A stretch of DNA of 64,000 nt, from contig JAJNNQ010000040.1 of the NCBI GenBank assembly GCA_027886175.1, positions 23,580,001 to 23,644,000 on the forward strand. The letters run 5' to 3'. Origin of the DNA: Phylloscopus collybita. Taxonomy: Eukaryota > Chordata > Aves > Passeriformes > Phylloscopidae. Positions within the stretch are counted from its first letter, which is position 1; each line of letters starts with the position of its first letter. The translations under genes and the position numbers were made by a program. This document shows positions 25,973 through 40,055 of this stretch, in pieces. Below the pieces are notes generated by a model. The model worked only from the letters and a program-made list of their open reading frames with translations. It did no database searches and was not told the DNA's origin.

Positions 25973-26200
25973 CATAGAATCATAGAAATATTAAGGTTGG
26001 AAAAGATTCCAAGAACACAAATTTCAACCTTCAATCAAATATCACCATGCCCACTAAACCATATCATGAAGTGCCACATCTACTCATTTTTTGAACACTT
26101 CCAGAGATGGTGATTCCACCACTTCCCTGGGGACCCTGTTCCAGTGTTTAACTACTCTTCTTGCTTAGAACTTGTTCTTTTCTCTTTGAAAATCATTGCA
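25973..26200 (-). mobile_element. CR1 LINE 3' end
   Basis: The plus strand starts CATAGAATCATAGAAATATT, the reverse complement of the CR1 terminus. It continues through GAACACTTCCAGAGATGGTG and CCTGTTCCAGTGTTTAACTA, well-known CR1 blocks. Confidence 0.9.
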
Positions 26201-27465
26201 ACTTTTAAAGTTATTTCTCAGTTGGATACCAATTTATTCTGTGTTTTTGCAGCTATTGTCTTTACATTTTGGGAATACCTTTCAAGTCAGTGCTTAAAAG
26301 GGAATATATGATAAGGCCCACATGCACTCATTTTTCAAAGATTGCCTCTTGTTAAAATATAAGCACAATAGCAGTAAAAACCTTTGGCAAAATATTTCAT
26401 ACAACTTCTGTGGCTGTTTTATATAGACAACAGAAGTTCATCACTGTTTATCTCAACTCATTACAGGTCCAGTCCTGCCATAAGACTACAGAAATTCCAA
26501 TTTAGGCTGGAAATCTTTTTTCTTCTATAAAAGCTGAGATAAAACTATATAATAAATCTTTGCTAAAAAAATGTCACAAAGTAATGTAATATCATTAAAG
26601 ACTGTTAAATACATATCCATGATGAAATGGCATTAGAGCAACCTTAAACCTTATTATTTTCTAAGGAAATGTCACTGCTTTTAATCTTGTCAAGATTCTC
26701 ATTGCTACCAAGTTTGAATCTGCCTTTATGACAAGTGTTCCTTAGCTTCATTTAAAAAACATCTAATGACACATGGAGTTAAAATATGGTAACAGTAAGA
26801 ATATAAGGAAGATATATGAGAATGTATGGATGTGTACTTTGCTTCTGGACAGAGTTGATTGCAATATTAATTGGAGACACAGTGCTGCAGCTATTCAGAT
26901 ATAATCAGAACAAAGGCTCTTCTTAAATTTCTAAATTAAATAGCAGAACTTTCTGTCATTTATCAGTTCTGTCCTCATGTCTACACATTTGGGATGAAAC
27001 TTACTTCATCTAGAAGTGTTCTCAGTCTTAACTAATTACTGACATAAAACCACCACAAATCTTAGATGAAGATTTGTAGATTCAAAAAGCCATATTTGCT
27101 TCATCACCTGAGTCCTCGTATCACTGATGGCCTACTGCAACAGTACATAGGAAAAAATGCACACCATACTGGATTAGCCAAAAAGGAAGTACAGGTGATA
27201 TGATTAGAGAACTTACTAGCCTCCAGATGTGAATATGCCAGTTTTTAATCTTATGCCTTTTTTTTTTTTCCAGTACAGACTGCTATGTATTATTGCCAAT
27301 GCCTAGACTATGACATCTTAATGACAGGGAATGAAAACTCTATTCACATAATATGATGTGATCAATCATTTTTTTGCATATGGGATTATGACTGCTAGCA
27401 TATATCTATCTTTTACTTATAGATAAAAACCACAACAAACAGATAGAAGACAACAGATCTCCCAG

Positions 27466-27543
27466 GTTTTTTTGGTTGTTTTTGTTGGTGGTTGTTTTTT
27501 TTTTTTGTTTGTTTGTTTGGTTGGGTTTTTTTGGGTTTTTTTT
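27466..27543. repeat. T/G-rich low-complexity tract with (GTTT)n
   Basis: Long T runs with GTTT units and GGTTGGG blocks on the plus strand. Confidence 0.9.
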
Positions 27544-29533
27544 CTGTCTAAATGGAAGCAAAAATAGAATTGAAGATCCAAAATCAAAATGGGACTTCAG
27601 GGGGAAAAAGAGGGTTGCAACACATTGAAATCACACCTGGATTTCTGAAAACATTTTTGGTTTGTATTTTAGTTTGCTCTTGATCTCCTGAAACTTGACT
27701 TAATCAGGAAGAATTTTTTCTTTGGGAGTAGACAGTGTAGACACCAAGAGGGCATGATTATGGTAAGTCACAAATTATTCACCCCTGTCCTCCAAAATGC
27801 ACCTCAGTGAGGTACTTGCTATCATCTTCTAAAATTAACTGATCTCCTCAGCTGTGATAGTGTCATCACCATTCTCCAAATTGGGGTTTACACTGCAGTA
27901 TGAGGCCCATGACACCACTTCAAAGTATGTCTAGGCTGTATATTTCTCTGCCTTGTTTATAACTTGTCAGAACAAATTGCACTGTGGTGTAACAGCTTCA
28001 GATCATGACCACACTGATTATTAGTCAAAGGCATAAGATAAATAACTAATTTACTTTATCACAGTGAAGGTAAAAAAATGGATGTTATCTTTAAACAAGC
28101 TACACCAGATAAAGTAATATGCCCTGTACATCTGATACTTGTGTTCTATCTCTAGCAGAGCCTCCAGATTCCTTCTTGCTAGAGATCACTCCTCTAGGAG
28201 AACCAGAGATTTCCTTATCTGGCTGGCCAAGATGCCAGAGTGATGCTTTGTAAAAGGATCATCAGGATATTGCACAGCATGTGGCTGTGGGCTTAATTAC
28301 CACAGCATGCCTTATCTGGCACACCTTCTCTTTAAAATAGCAGTTCTAATCTTGACATGTCGCCCTATAATTATACCTTCCCCATTGTCCCTAATAAAAC
28401 TCTCTTTGCTTGGTGTAGAAGGAGGCATTGAAAACTGTCAATCAAATATAAAGAAAATCCTATTCATTAAATTAAAAACAATGTTGATACCTGAGAACCT
28501 GAATATTCAGTACATAAAAAAATCACGATGTTGTCCACGTGGCATTCACAAACTATTCCATTCTGCACAATTGTGCCTTAACAGAAACAACATGCGTTAC
28601 TTGTATATGTTTTTAATACGAACAGATATATATATAGGACAATTATTTTATTTCTAGATTTATATACTCTCAAAAGTTTATAGAGCTTAACAGTACAACA
28701 AGTAGGGCAAACTTTTAAGTGGGTTGTTATGCTTTTCAGTACCAGGTTACCCCATTATCTGTCACAGTTTCATTTTTGGTAAAAGAACAAATAATTCTTC
28801 TGCTCCTTAAAATGAAGATATGGGTTAGCTAAGATATGGCAGAGTCTGAAAGGTGATCTAGAGCCCTCCACTCCAATCTTTTTAGAAGACTTTTGCTACA
28901 ATGTAGTTTCCAATAACTTTACAAAAAGGACTCTTCCCAGTCTAGCCTTACAAGGACTACTCCCACAGACCCAACCTTCATGCTTTCTAATTCTAGTTTT
29001 GTCCTGCTGTTAGAGGAATGCTTCTGGTTTTTTATACATTGGCCGGTGTTTCTTTTTCAGTTCTAAAAAGTTTCTAGGGTAAATATTTGGAGAAAAAAGT
29101 ATAAACCCTGCCAGAAAAATTATTCAACATTTCAACATATCCACTTCCCACCTGAACATAGTACAGCTTGGACATACTCCATCTAGTTTCAGGCAGAAGC
29201 AATCATAGCATACAATTTCAAATCTAGTCTGTATCTTTTTCTTGACTGTGAACCTTGACACAGACTTAAAGGTATTTTCCAACCAAAATGATTTTATTCT
29301 ATGGTTTTCTACTTCTAATAGCAGAAATAGAATGCTAGAGAGTGTTTCCATGTTAGAGAGAAAACACAGAGAGCACATGGGAACTGATTGTTACCATGAA
29401 GCACAGTCTTAATAGAAAATCGACGAAGAATATTTTTAACTTGTACAAAGACAGATTAAAGGAAAACCAGTAAAACTTCAAGCAAAAAGAGAACTGTCCA
29501 TGCAGAAGACAACCACTAAGTATTAAACTTAAT

Positions 29534-29569
29534 AAAGAGTAATTAGTTATTAAAGAGTAAAGAGTTATT
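29534..29569. repeat. 18-bp imperfect tandem duplication
   Basis: AAAGAGTAATTAGTTATT and AAAGAGTAAAGAGTTATT are adjacent with two mismatches. Confidence 0.88.
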
Positions 29570-30553
29570 AAGCATTTCTTTAATGGACCTTAATAAACAA
29601 ATGCCAACATAAAGCAGAAGTCCTCTAGCAGCATAACTGGTATGGTGGAAAAAAAAAAAGGTGAACTGTATGGTTCATTTTGAAATATCTTAATTGAGAA
29701 ATAGTGAAAACCTGTTTATTTTTCACTTGACATTATGATGTTTTCTACAAGACATGCTCATTTCCCATTTAAAATGTCTGATGCTGTAGACTTTCCTTCT
29801 GTGTGAAGCACATTCTGACAAAGAATTTGGTGGCAACAAAATTATGTGTATTTTAGATATTTCTGATGTTGACATTTTTCAGCCTGTTTTTCTCACTATT
29901 CCAACACAGACATGTTGAATGGAGGGAAGTAGAACCGTGTGAAATACTTCTTAGACATGAGGTATCCAAAACTGTGTGCCTTCCCAAAATGAAAATGATA
30001 GTAAACTATTTTTGGGGGTGTACCAAAATGATGTTCCAGAGGATAGCTATTTATCAGTGGCATAAATTGCAAAACTATTTGTCTGACAACATTTACTTGG
30101 TGTGATGGATAAAGGAGTAAAGGAATGATAATGTACAATAAAAGAAACACCTCATAGCACCAGATCTTTGCTGAATCCCTGAAGGCAGGGGAAACTGCAT
30201 CCAAGCAGAAACCCACTGTTCATAGCAGCTGAGAAAAGCAGGGTAAAAGCAGGAGAAGTGCTCTGAGTCAAAGTCCTGTCTGTCAAACAGAATTTCCAGG
30301 AAGGGAGTTCTAGGTGCTGTTACCAGACATTCAAGGACAAGCTAAGTAGGATTGCAAGAAAATAATCCAGATTGTAACAGGCCAAATTACCCAAGAGCTT
30401 TCATATAACTACTTGTTTATAAGTCTGTGTGAAAATAATTCTGCCACATTTATCTATACATGGAGAACTTTCTCTAATCAAAAACACTGGAGTTTATGGG
30501 CTGCAGGCCAGTGGCAGAAAAATCAATGCAAAATAAAATCTATAAAATACAAT

Positions 30554-30571
30554 GGGGGGGGGGGGGGGGGG
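30554..30571. repeat. G18 homopolymer
   Basis: Eighteen consecutive G on the plus strand (C in the PDE7B transcript). Such runs can form G-quadruplexes and are prone to length error and slippage. Confidence 0.95.
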
Positions 30572-32764
30572 AGGACCAAAAAAAGGAAACAATTGGAGCC
30601 CTTGTGTGACACAGCAGTATTCTTTGGTGCCGCTATTCCTTTGTTAATCAGGAAAATAGAAAAATTACCCCACTTCACTCCAGAAAAGGGTGGAAACACC
30701 ACTGAGCTGACAGCTATCTAGTCGGGCCTCTAAACAAAGGAATCTAGTTCTTATGGTCACGTTTGTATACCTTATACAGCCTCTGTTTGCCCAGGTCCAT
30801 ATTACACATAAGGACTGTCTTTTCTGTAGAGATAGACAACATCTCATTGTGAGTTTGAGTGTAATAACATATGGCACATCCTTACCAAAAAAGTACATAT
30901 TTAAGTAATACAACTGAATAAAAACACAATCAACATTGCTCTTTAGTTTAATATGTAAATAACTTCATATTTACATGTTACTTCAACCTCCAGTGATTTT
31001 TTTGATAATACAGGATTTTTTTCAATAAGTGCCACAATGAGTTTTAATAGTTAAACAAGTGTAATAAAATGGTGGGTTTTATTTTGCATCGTTGAATTTC
31101 TGTTTCTGCTCCAGTAGCACCAAGTGTTATGTTCGATTTCATGACTATACAAATCAACAGAAGTGTTAAAACCCAAAATGATTAAATAAAATGTAGTATT
31201 TCCAAGTTAATTTACGAACAAAAAACAGCTGTCTTAGCAATCTAACATTCAATTCTTGTCAAACAAAATATCTCCGGCAAAAGTTTTGAAATTATTTTCT
31301 TGAGGATTTTTTTTTATCTATCACCTGGTTTGTTTGATGTTTTTTATTCATAATAAAATTTTTAAACAAGTGATATTGGCATTTCTTTCAAAAATTTAAA
31401 CAATCAGAAAAACTATTTTTTTGCATCTTCTTCAAAGGAGAAGAAGAGACCATTATTGCAGCAATTCCTTGGGCTTTTCCACGTTGCTTTTTTTCTCTCC
31501 TGCCCTTTCCAGATAACAAATTGATTAAGGGGAGAGATTAGAAAAAAAAGCCCACAGCACTGAAAAATTAAAAACATCTTTGCAAGAAATGTAGGAGTTC
31601 TTTTACAAAATAAAGGTTCTTTTTTTCCAAGAGCAAGAAACGGACAGAAAAAATATTGCCCAAACTTGTGATTTTGAAAGGAATATTTTGCAAAATATCA
31701 TCCACTCTTACTAAAAATTTCTCTGTTTCTTATTTGGAAATAATGACTCTAAATAATTTATTGCAGATATATTATTTAGCTGATCTTTTCTTTGTAAATC
31801 TGGTGACAAAAGAGTTAACAGATTTTGGGAGGGCAGGGTGGTGAGCTATGGTGGAGGGCACTGACCAGCTCAGAACTGCCCCAAGCAGCTGGGGCTTTAT
31901 GGAGTTCCAAGGAATTGCAACTACTTACACCAGATCTAAATATATCTGCATCTGACGAGTTTCTAATAACTAAAATAACCATAATTCAAAGACAGGTAGT
32001 GGTTTGTCATGATTTCTGTATCTGGAGAGTTTAATTACTGAAATCCTTTGAGCTCTCCTTGAGAAGAGCCAAAACTAGTCTGGGCCCCACCTGTGACAGA
32101 AAATGCTTTATTTTTCAGTTTTCTGATGAAAAAAAATGTTCAAAGAAAACAGACCCCTTCCAGTAAAAGCTTATATCAAAATATAGCAGTGAGTAGTTGT
32201 GCTGTGTGAAAATGGCATATTTCTGTGATTGATTTCCATGCTATGCAGGGACCACAGATAGGATCCTTTGCCTTTTTCTACTTCTGTCCACCTTCTTCAT
32301 ATAAACCACACAAAAAAAATAAGAAAAAGAAGGTGATTTTTTAAAAAGAGTTGTCCTTTTGTTGAAAGAAAGTAATGGAAAATTCCTGAAATAATGCCAT
32401 GTAGGTAAAACGTCAGTCCAAGCAGATATGTAAATAGTCACAGGATCATATTCTTCTGGGCCGGCTCTAAAAGAACTAAAGCCAGAAAAAGCTTTAGGAA
32501 AGGAAATGGAGTTGTTCCTGACACATTCCCACAGCCAGGGGATGTTTAACTGAGGGCAGAACCTGACCCTACCAAGGGCTGCTCTGGACAGCTGTTCAGG
32601 ACAAAGCTAACAGGGCTGCTGTGGTTGGGGTCCCTGAAGTTTACAATTGTTCTGATTCTGTTCACAATTAGCAAAAAAACCCCAAACAAATGGGGTCATG
32701 GTAGAGATCCTTCTGCTTTGTAAATGATTTTATTAAAGACAAGGAAGAGATGTTCTGGTAAAGA

Positions 32765-32806
32765 CCATAAGAAAACACAACTAGTAGATTTAACCTCCCC
32801 TGGTAA
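32765..32806 (-). mobile_element. Old CR1 LINE, 3' end piece split off by the nested LTR
   Basis: On the minus strand, ACCAGGGGAGGTTAAATC fits the distal 3' part of an old tetrapod CR1 whose body is at 33252-33610. The match is weak by itself; it is supported by the LTR and target duplication lying exactly between the two pieces. Confidence 0.5.
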
Positions 32807-32811
32807 GTAGC

Positions 32812-33246
32812 TGCCGTGGTTTGGGAACAGTATTCTCCAATTTAGGACTCCTACTAAAGCCATATGTTGCTCACTCCTGACTTCTCCACCCCCTGCAGCA
32901 ATCTGGAGAGGGAATTGGAGGCAAAAAAAGGCAAATATTGAGATGAGAACAACTTACTGGAAACAGCAATGAGATAAGAAAATGAACAGTAACAGCAACA
33001 ATACGAATGACAGAGGGTACAAGAAAGAAACAATTCACTCAAAAACCCCCGAGAGCAGGCAATTTCAGCTGGCTCCCTCTGGCACCTTTGCTCAGCCAGA
33101 CCAGAACCCCTTCTCCTGAGAAGAGAGCTTCTTCTCCTCCTGCCTCTGGCAGTGACACGAGTGCTACAGAATAACCTCCAGGTCCCGGCCAAGCTGCCTC
33201 CTGGATACGGAAAAGAATTAACCCTGTCCTGGCAGGACCCAGGCCA
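32812..33246 (-). mobile_element. Solo LTR of an avian endogenous retrovirus, nested in an old CR1
   Basis: On the plus strand it runs from TGCCGTGGTTTGGGAACAG to ...GACCCAGGCCA, 435 bp with TG...CA ends. An exact 5-bp target duplication GTAGC flanks it (32807-32811 and 33247-33251). The minus-strand start resembles bird LTRs opening with a CCTG...GGACAGGGTTAATT motif, so it is oriented with PDE7B. Both flanks look like pieces of one older CR1, so the LTR seems to have inserted into it. No internal viral genes remain. Confidence 0.82.
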
Positions 33247-33251
33247 GTAGC

Positions 33252-33610
33252 TGTCCTCTTTCTGGAATTTGGCAATCCTGTGATTTCATGAGCAGGTTGC
33301 AACTGGGCCATTTTGTTTAGCTGCATTTAATGGATCTATTCAGCACGAATTTGCATCTTTCATCTTTGAACTTCTTTGTATTTTTGGCCTCTTCAACATC
33401 CTGTGGAAAGGAGTTCCATGATTTAATTATGCATTGTGTGAAGAAGTACTTCCTTTTCGCCTAACTCTGCTCTCCAACATTCTCATTAAGTGTTTCCTCA
33501 TTCCTGCCTTGAAAGAGTGAAAATCCACGCCTTTCAAGACCTCTGTTAAATCCTTCCCTTTCTTGGTGATCACACCTCTTCCACTCCATCACTTGTCTTC
33601 CACCTGGAAG
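33252..33610 (-). mobile_element. Old CR1 LINE fragment
   Basis: On the minus strand it contains AAGTACTTCTTCACACAATG, then CATAATTAAATCATGGAACT and CACAGGATGTTGAAGAGGCC, the recognisable 3' portion of a tetrapod CR1 family. It is diverged and interrupted at its 3' side by the LTR at 32812-33246. Confidence 0.75.
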
Positions 33611-36440
33611 CCAAATCAATGGATTTTATGCAGTGATGCTCAACAAACCCTACTGCAACCAGAGCAAGCCAGCTGCATTCTGGCTGAACCGGCTGCCTGA
33701 CCTGTCATGGCAATAAGGAACGTGGCCAGGATGGATGCGTTATTTAGTAAGCTTCTCTTTGAGAACCTAAAATGCCATTGTCCATCACCATTTCTCTCCA
33801 CAAAGGAGGGTTCACATAGGTGGTATTTTGCATTTCAGTAATGCAGTGCACTTTGGTCGGTGGAAATGACTTCACCTTTAACTTTATGCTACAGTCTGGG
33901 GGGAAACTGAGCATTACATTCACCTCATTTCTTTAACATGCTACCAAATTCTAAGGTAAGGCAGACAGCCTCTAAAAAAACAGGCAAAAATTCCATCCTG
34001 AGTCGTACTTAAATAATATATTTTTGATGTCTACAAAATTACAAACTTCTAGTCAATGTCTAATTTGGTATCTGGGGGAGGGGAAGATTCTTCCCTTTTT
34101 ATTCTGGGCAAATGCTCCTGGTAAGTCACTATTTTAGCTTTGATTGTTTCGAATTACCATGGCAGTTCATTTATTTAGGCTTGAAATGAATTTCTATAAG
34201 AAATATTTGCCTCTGAATTTACATGACATTTCTGGCATCAGCTTCACAATTGCACCATCAAACTGGTTTATTTCCAGAACTTTCACCCTCCCTGTCAACA
34301 CACATCTGGAATGGAACAGAAAGCAGACATATATAGACTGTTTGTGGGCTTTTGAGAGAAATGCATTAATCACTAAGCCCGATATGAAAAGGTACATCTG
34401 ACTTCTTAACCACTTTCTCTGCTACAGACCATCTTTCACTTATACTACTGACACTCCGAAATGTGTTGTTGAGAAAAACGGTGAAATTGTCAACAAGTAC
34501 AAATCTTGAAATGATTTCTTAATGGTGGCAAAAAAGCCTGGGCTGAGTAATTATCAACTATGTTTATCATCAGCTTTCAAGAAAGCTGCACTAAAGTACG
34601 GATGCAGAAACTGTGTTCCTGGAACTAATTGTAGCACCACTCAGAGTTGAGGGACAAGCTACCATAAACCAAGTTTTAGGAACTTTTTGCTGTGATACAA
34701 AAAATGGAGAAACCTGGAACAGCAGCAGCATCAGCTTATTTCACTGCAAAATACCTGGATATGAAATCTCACTGATGCAAAATGCAGAAAAAAAAAAAAG
34801 AGAAAGGAGTAGATACAGATATCATGAAAAAATCTAGTGCAGGGAGCAGAGATATGGAAGCAATGTGAACAAGTGTGAATGGGGAATGCTGCTGTGCCAA
34901 AGCTTAGGCACAGTATCTGTGGAAATTGGCTGAATGAGTTTGAGAATGCCAATCTTAAAAAGAGGAAAAGCCCAATGCTGTAGCAAGAACATGTACCGAT
35001 TATTACAAAGGATGAGGTTGATATTTGACCTGAAAATGGAAAATGGGCATGTGGGCAAAATTGAGGGTAGTGCAGAATCATCAGAAATTCCACAAGAAAG
35101 GAAGTAAAAGGGAAGGAAGTTCTTAGATAGGAATTGGAAAAGAGAAATCAGAAAAGAGGAACACCCTGGATTTCTCAGAAAATCTGATCAGCAGTCAACT
35201 GTAGCCAAAAGTAGAAGATAATGATGAATCAGGGAAGAAGCACAACAAACCTAAGGCAATCTTCAGTGCAGCCATAGAAATACCTACATACTGATGCAGA
35301 ATGAAAATATTTCCTTAGAGTAAATTAGAGTTGTTTTCACATTTAAATTCTGCAGACAGTGGAGGCAATCTTTATATGAAAAATTATAAAAAACAAAGAT
35401 GTAGGAATTCAGTCTGCTAAAATAATTTAAATTTTCATCAATTTCAAAACAAATATGTATGACAAAGCATAAATTCACACCATTCTATGTTACTTTCTCT
35501 ACTTAAATTTGCCTTGGATTGTAGCCAAAATATCATTCATAGGAATCAGATCAACACATCAAGAGTAAAGTCAGAAATATATGGTCATACACAGATGGCA
35601 GAAAGATTTATTTCAACCCACATCAGTAAAGGAGGATTTGAGATCTCTGTTTTGTGAACATACAGGAATTAAATGCACTGCCTTGAGTCAGAAAATTCTT
35701 CATCCTATCACCTGAATTTGTCCCCTGTGTAATGCCCCACCATCCCTTCCACCACTTCACTCAGCTGTCATTCCATCAGCTGGTTCTCAAGGAGACTTTA
35801 AGCATCAGGCTGGGCAGTCGAGGTGTAAAAGGAAGTACAGTGCTGGGTAACAGTTTACACCTTCAAACAGGCCCCTTATGGACCACAGCCTGTGCTGAAC
35901 AGAAAGGATGACAGGATGGACCTCACCCCCCTGCAGAAGGCATGTCAGCAAGAGAAAACATTCAATCTCTAACAGAGAAACAGGTCATGGTAAAAGACAT
36001 TTAAAACTTCCATAAGTTCAGTTTAGGAAATGGGACTCAGTTTTCATTATTTCTAGGAGAAGCTTACCTGCCAATGTAATCAATGCTGTTACAGTTCCAA
36101 ATATGAGTGCAAAACCTCTGTATGCTGCAAGAAGTTGATGTTTCAGCTTCTTGTTTACTTGCTACCATCTTTTCTGCCTTATTCAATGACAGATCAGTTC
36201 TAAATGATGGAGATGCAAACTACGCTACTCTGTTTCCCACCATGTTATTTAAGTCTTAAAGTAAGTAAGGATTATGCCGTATTATAATTCTATTTTGAAC
36301 CGACTGAGTGGCATGTAAGACATTGTTTCCTCTTAGTTATATAGATTGACTGCTCTGAAATAGTGCATTAAGATCTCTGTGGATACATGGAAAAGAGCAG
36401 GGCAATGAAATAATTTCTTGTTGTTGTTACTAATCTTTCT

Positions 36441-36550
36441 TGATGTGATGCTTAGGGACTTGGTTTATTGGTGGACTTGGCAGTGATGGGTAAATGGCTG
36501 GACTCAGTCCTAAGGGTCTTTACCAACTTAAATGATTCTATGGCTCTTTG
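36441..36550 (+). mobile_element. CR1 LINE 3' end
   Basis: GGTGGACTTGGCAGTGATGG, TTGGACTCAG-like, and GGTCTTTACCAACTTAAATG followed by ATTCTATGG mark the 3' end of another CR1 subfamily. Confidence 0.85.
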
Positions 36551-38063
36551 AAGTTGTGAACAGCTCCAAGCTTTTGGCTAAAATATGTTGAGTACCTATT
36601 AATGGCATAGGCAGCTGAGGACACCATGACAGGCAGTACAGATGCTCTGTTGTTGGGCAGACACTCTCCTGCAGAATTAATGGCAACCAGCTCCAGCATG
36701 GCTAAGGATGGGCTGGCAGGAAAGAGTCACCCTCAGCTGCACCAGGTGTTATATCCTGAGATACCCAGAAACAAAGCAAATTCTGCAACCCCTCTTCCAT
36801 TTAAATTTGCCTTCCAATTAAGAATGTGGTGATATACTACAAAGACCTTTTCAGAGGAATTTGTTTCCAGCTTTCTGCTTGATTTTCAGCAGAAAAGATG
36901 TCTTTGTCAAACAAACACATGTGTTCCTAGATTATTCCACCTTGTTATTTCTTTATTTGATGTAAAAGTGCAGGAACTTTTCTTGTTTCCACAGAGCTCT
37001 GTCTACCTCACTACTAAGTCTCTCTGTGTCACCCAGAGATGTGCAGTGCCTGACTTTCTGTTCCTGTGTCCGAGCTCCGTGACTCTTTACTCTGCCACAA
37101 ACAATGAAGTTGACATTTCCTTCAACTGAGAAAAGTACCTTTAATGTATATTTAAGGTTGCCAGTCACATTGATTGACACAGTGGGCTGTCAGAAGCATT
37201 AACTTGTGTGTCAAAAGGTGTACATTTATTCTGTTTGTTTAATCTCCAGTGGAGCAAGTACCACAGAACATGAATCCTGAATCCTTGTCAGGAACTTGCA
37301 AATCAATAGTAACCTTCTGTGATCTGCTGCTCTGGGCTGGATGAGTTCATAAAGCTGTACTCTGCCTAAATCCACAATGGACATTGTTTGGAGGTTACCT
37401 TAATGGGCCATACAGCATTAATAAAATCAAGGAGACCTTTTCCTTGGCATCTGAAGAAACACTGCCTGCCCTTCTTTCTAAAGGGTTTCTTTACTTCTTC
37501 AGAAATATCAAACTGGAACATCCTACTAGGACTGTAAATATTTTAATAACGCATTATTATCAGAACTCTTCAACAACTATTGCAGACCACACGTAATTTG
37601 TCCCCATGCTACAAATTTTTTTTAAAAGAAATAAACCTGTCAAATTTGAGGAAAAGAAAAAATTCTCTAGTTGAAATAAAAGCATAGTAGCTTGTGAGAT
37701 GTGATTCTGCAGTTGACTTGTATGTACAGTACAGCACTGAGTATAATAGCTACAAAGGGTGAAAAGTCCAACCATCCCCTAGAGTCATTAGGTGCTTAGG
37801 CTGCAGCAATGGATGGACTAATTAAATAAAAGTGAATTAGACTGGAGCCCTTCTTGGAAAAATACTTGGCTAATGACTTTGATGAGAAAATGTCAACATA
37901 CATTTTCAAAGTGTTTCCAGATTAGATAATAAGGTACTAATAGAAAATCCTACTCCCTTGAGAAATTTCTAGACCAGTTCTTCACAGGGCAAGGACAGCA
38001 AACAAGACCCCATTGTTGTGACTTCCAAGTTCAGAACATAGCTTGGGTGCGAGCATTTTCTTC

Positions 38064-38081
38064 TTTTTTTTTTTTTTTTTT
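38064..38081. repeat. T18 homopolymer
   Basis: Eighteen T on the plus strand, with no retroposon body recognised next to it. Confidence 0.92.
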
Positions 38082-38430
38082 GTACAATTTTTAAAAGGTA
38101 ATATACAAACATTAGTACTAATTCATAGCACACAATTCTATCTATGCAGTCTTTTTCCCAGTTAATGCATACAACCAGGCAACATAGGAAGAAGATAATC
38201 TTATGAAAAGAATCATGAAGATGGAAGATTTCAGTAAAACTCTACCTGGATTTGCTGGAATGGTTCTTTTTGCAGGATCCCCTCTTCCATCTGCAGCATA
38301 CATGATCAAAGTATGGGAGCTGTATTATCTTTAGCCCTCTAAACTAAACAGCACGCACTTTCTCTCAGAAAGACCTTAGATTCTAATTTATTCCCACACA
38401 TTAAAGGAAAAAAAAATAAGTATTGTGTGC

Positions 38431-38456
38431 AAACACTGTGTGTGTATGTATGTGTG
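38431..38456. repeat. (TG)n-rich microsatellite
   Basis: TGTGTGTGTATGTATGTGTG-type run. Confidence 0.8.
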
Positions 38457-39995
38457 GGAGGTATTTTGCAATGTAGATGCAGCTGTTGCTTTGTGAGCTG
38501 CAGCTAGTAAAACTAGAATTATGAGCTGAAGGTGTCCACTTTCAGGTTCTCCTTGTGGCATTATGAGGCCCCCGTACATTTTTGATCCTGCTATCAACAA
38601 ATATCTTTGCAGCTTTCTGAAAATTACTTTTGGCCTTGTCTGAAGATCATTTCCATGCAAGATGAAGAGTTATTCTGTTGGCTACAGTGGAAACCTTGAT
38701 ACTGCTACCTTGCTGTGTTGCATCCATAATAGAGACACTTTTCTTAAGTTTGGGTTTTTTCTTTTAAAAATGCAGGAACTTCTCCTCCTTTTTCCACTTA
38801 AAAAAACCTAAGACTGTACAAAGCATTCAAAAGGAAAGAACACCAATTGTCAATTTACTTCAGTTAAAACAAAAAGTCCCCACACTCTCTTCTGAGTCTG
38901 TATTTGAGAAAAAAATCTAACATCACAACCTGCTGACTTTCTCCCACTGAACCTGGTTTATTGGGTAAGTGGCAGTGCTGAGGATTAACCATCATTTGGT
39001 TCCTGCTGCTCTCACAGAGTTCCTGGGTTATGCCTCCTAATTAAGGGACAGATTGTTACTTTGCTTCATAAAGATGCAAATATGGGCCAAAAGGGATTTC
39101 AAGATGAGAAACATCAGCCTTACAAATTGCTCAAACATACTTTTTAAAGTGGGTTATGAATTTCTATTTGTTACTTTCTCAAGGCCCAAGTAAGAACTCA
39201 ATGGGAATTGTGTTTTAACATATAAATATCAAAATAATACAAGTAACTTGGAACTCTAAATTCCAGGCATTAAAAATTGGGAAAATCAGACAAGTGTACG
39301 CTCAGATTTGGGGAACAGGATTATTTGTCATCTGTGAAGATTATGCGTCGTGAACTTTAGAAGGACTCAGCTTTGATTCATATTTTACAAATTAATTTAT
39401 ACTACTGATAGAACCCTTGAACATAACCTGTCTCAGGAAGCAACAAGGCAGGTTTGACAGGTAAAAACTGACTACTTACATAGTTACTAAATGGAAGAGG
39501 AAGTAGGAGAACAATTTCACAATAAAAAACAGGAAGACAAAGGAATTTTGCCTGCCTAGCAAACAAAATATGAAGGTAAAAAATACTGAACAATAAATTT
39601 GAATTTAAAAATATAGAATGCTTTCATACAGTTCAAAATGAGGATAAATTATTAAATTTATAGCTACTGAAGACACCAAGGAGATGGAGGCATGGGCAGC
39701 TAACATGTACTGATCACCTTGTATAAGTATCTGTTATACAGAAAGATAATCCACAGTACTTGCTTACATTTGAAGTGTCTTGGGTGACAGACATAAGGGT
39801 ATCAGACCTGTCGCTCTTATATAGCTGGTAAAATAAAAACTGTGTATAAAACATCAGCATTCTCAAAGAACACTCAAGCACACAGAAACAAAGGTACAAG
39901 AGGCTGAAATAATTAATTTTGACACAATGTGAGACCGTGACCCCCTACCAGACAACATTCTTGTTCCTATTTAAGGCTGATCACATCTTAGTTGG

Positions 39996-40055
39996 TCACA
40001 GGATATCCTGAGTTGGAAGGGACCCATGAGGATCATGGAAGCCCAGCTCCAAGAA
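39996..40055 (-). mobile_element. CR1 LINE 3' end, short fragment
   Basis: TCACAGGATATCCTGAGTTG, then GAAGGGACCCATGAGGATCA, is the reverse complement of a CR1 3' end; the fragment is only about 60 bases. Confidence 0.8.

Larger units (their letters stand above)
26201..32764. other. Mostly unassigned intron 1 sequence
   Basis: AT-rich, with the T/G tract at 27466-27543, the G18 run and an 18-bp tandem duplication. I see no exon, transposon end or RNA gene. Confidence 0.55.
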
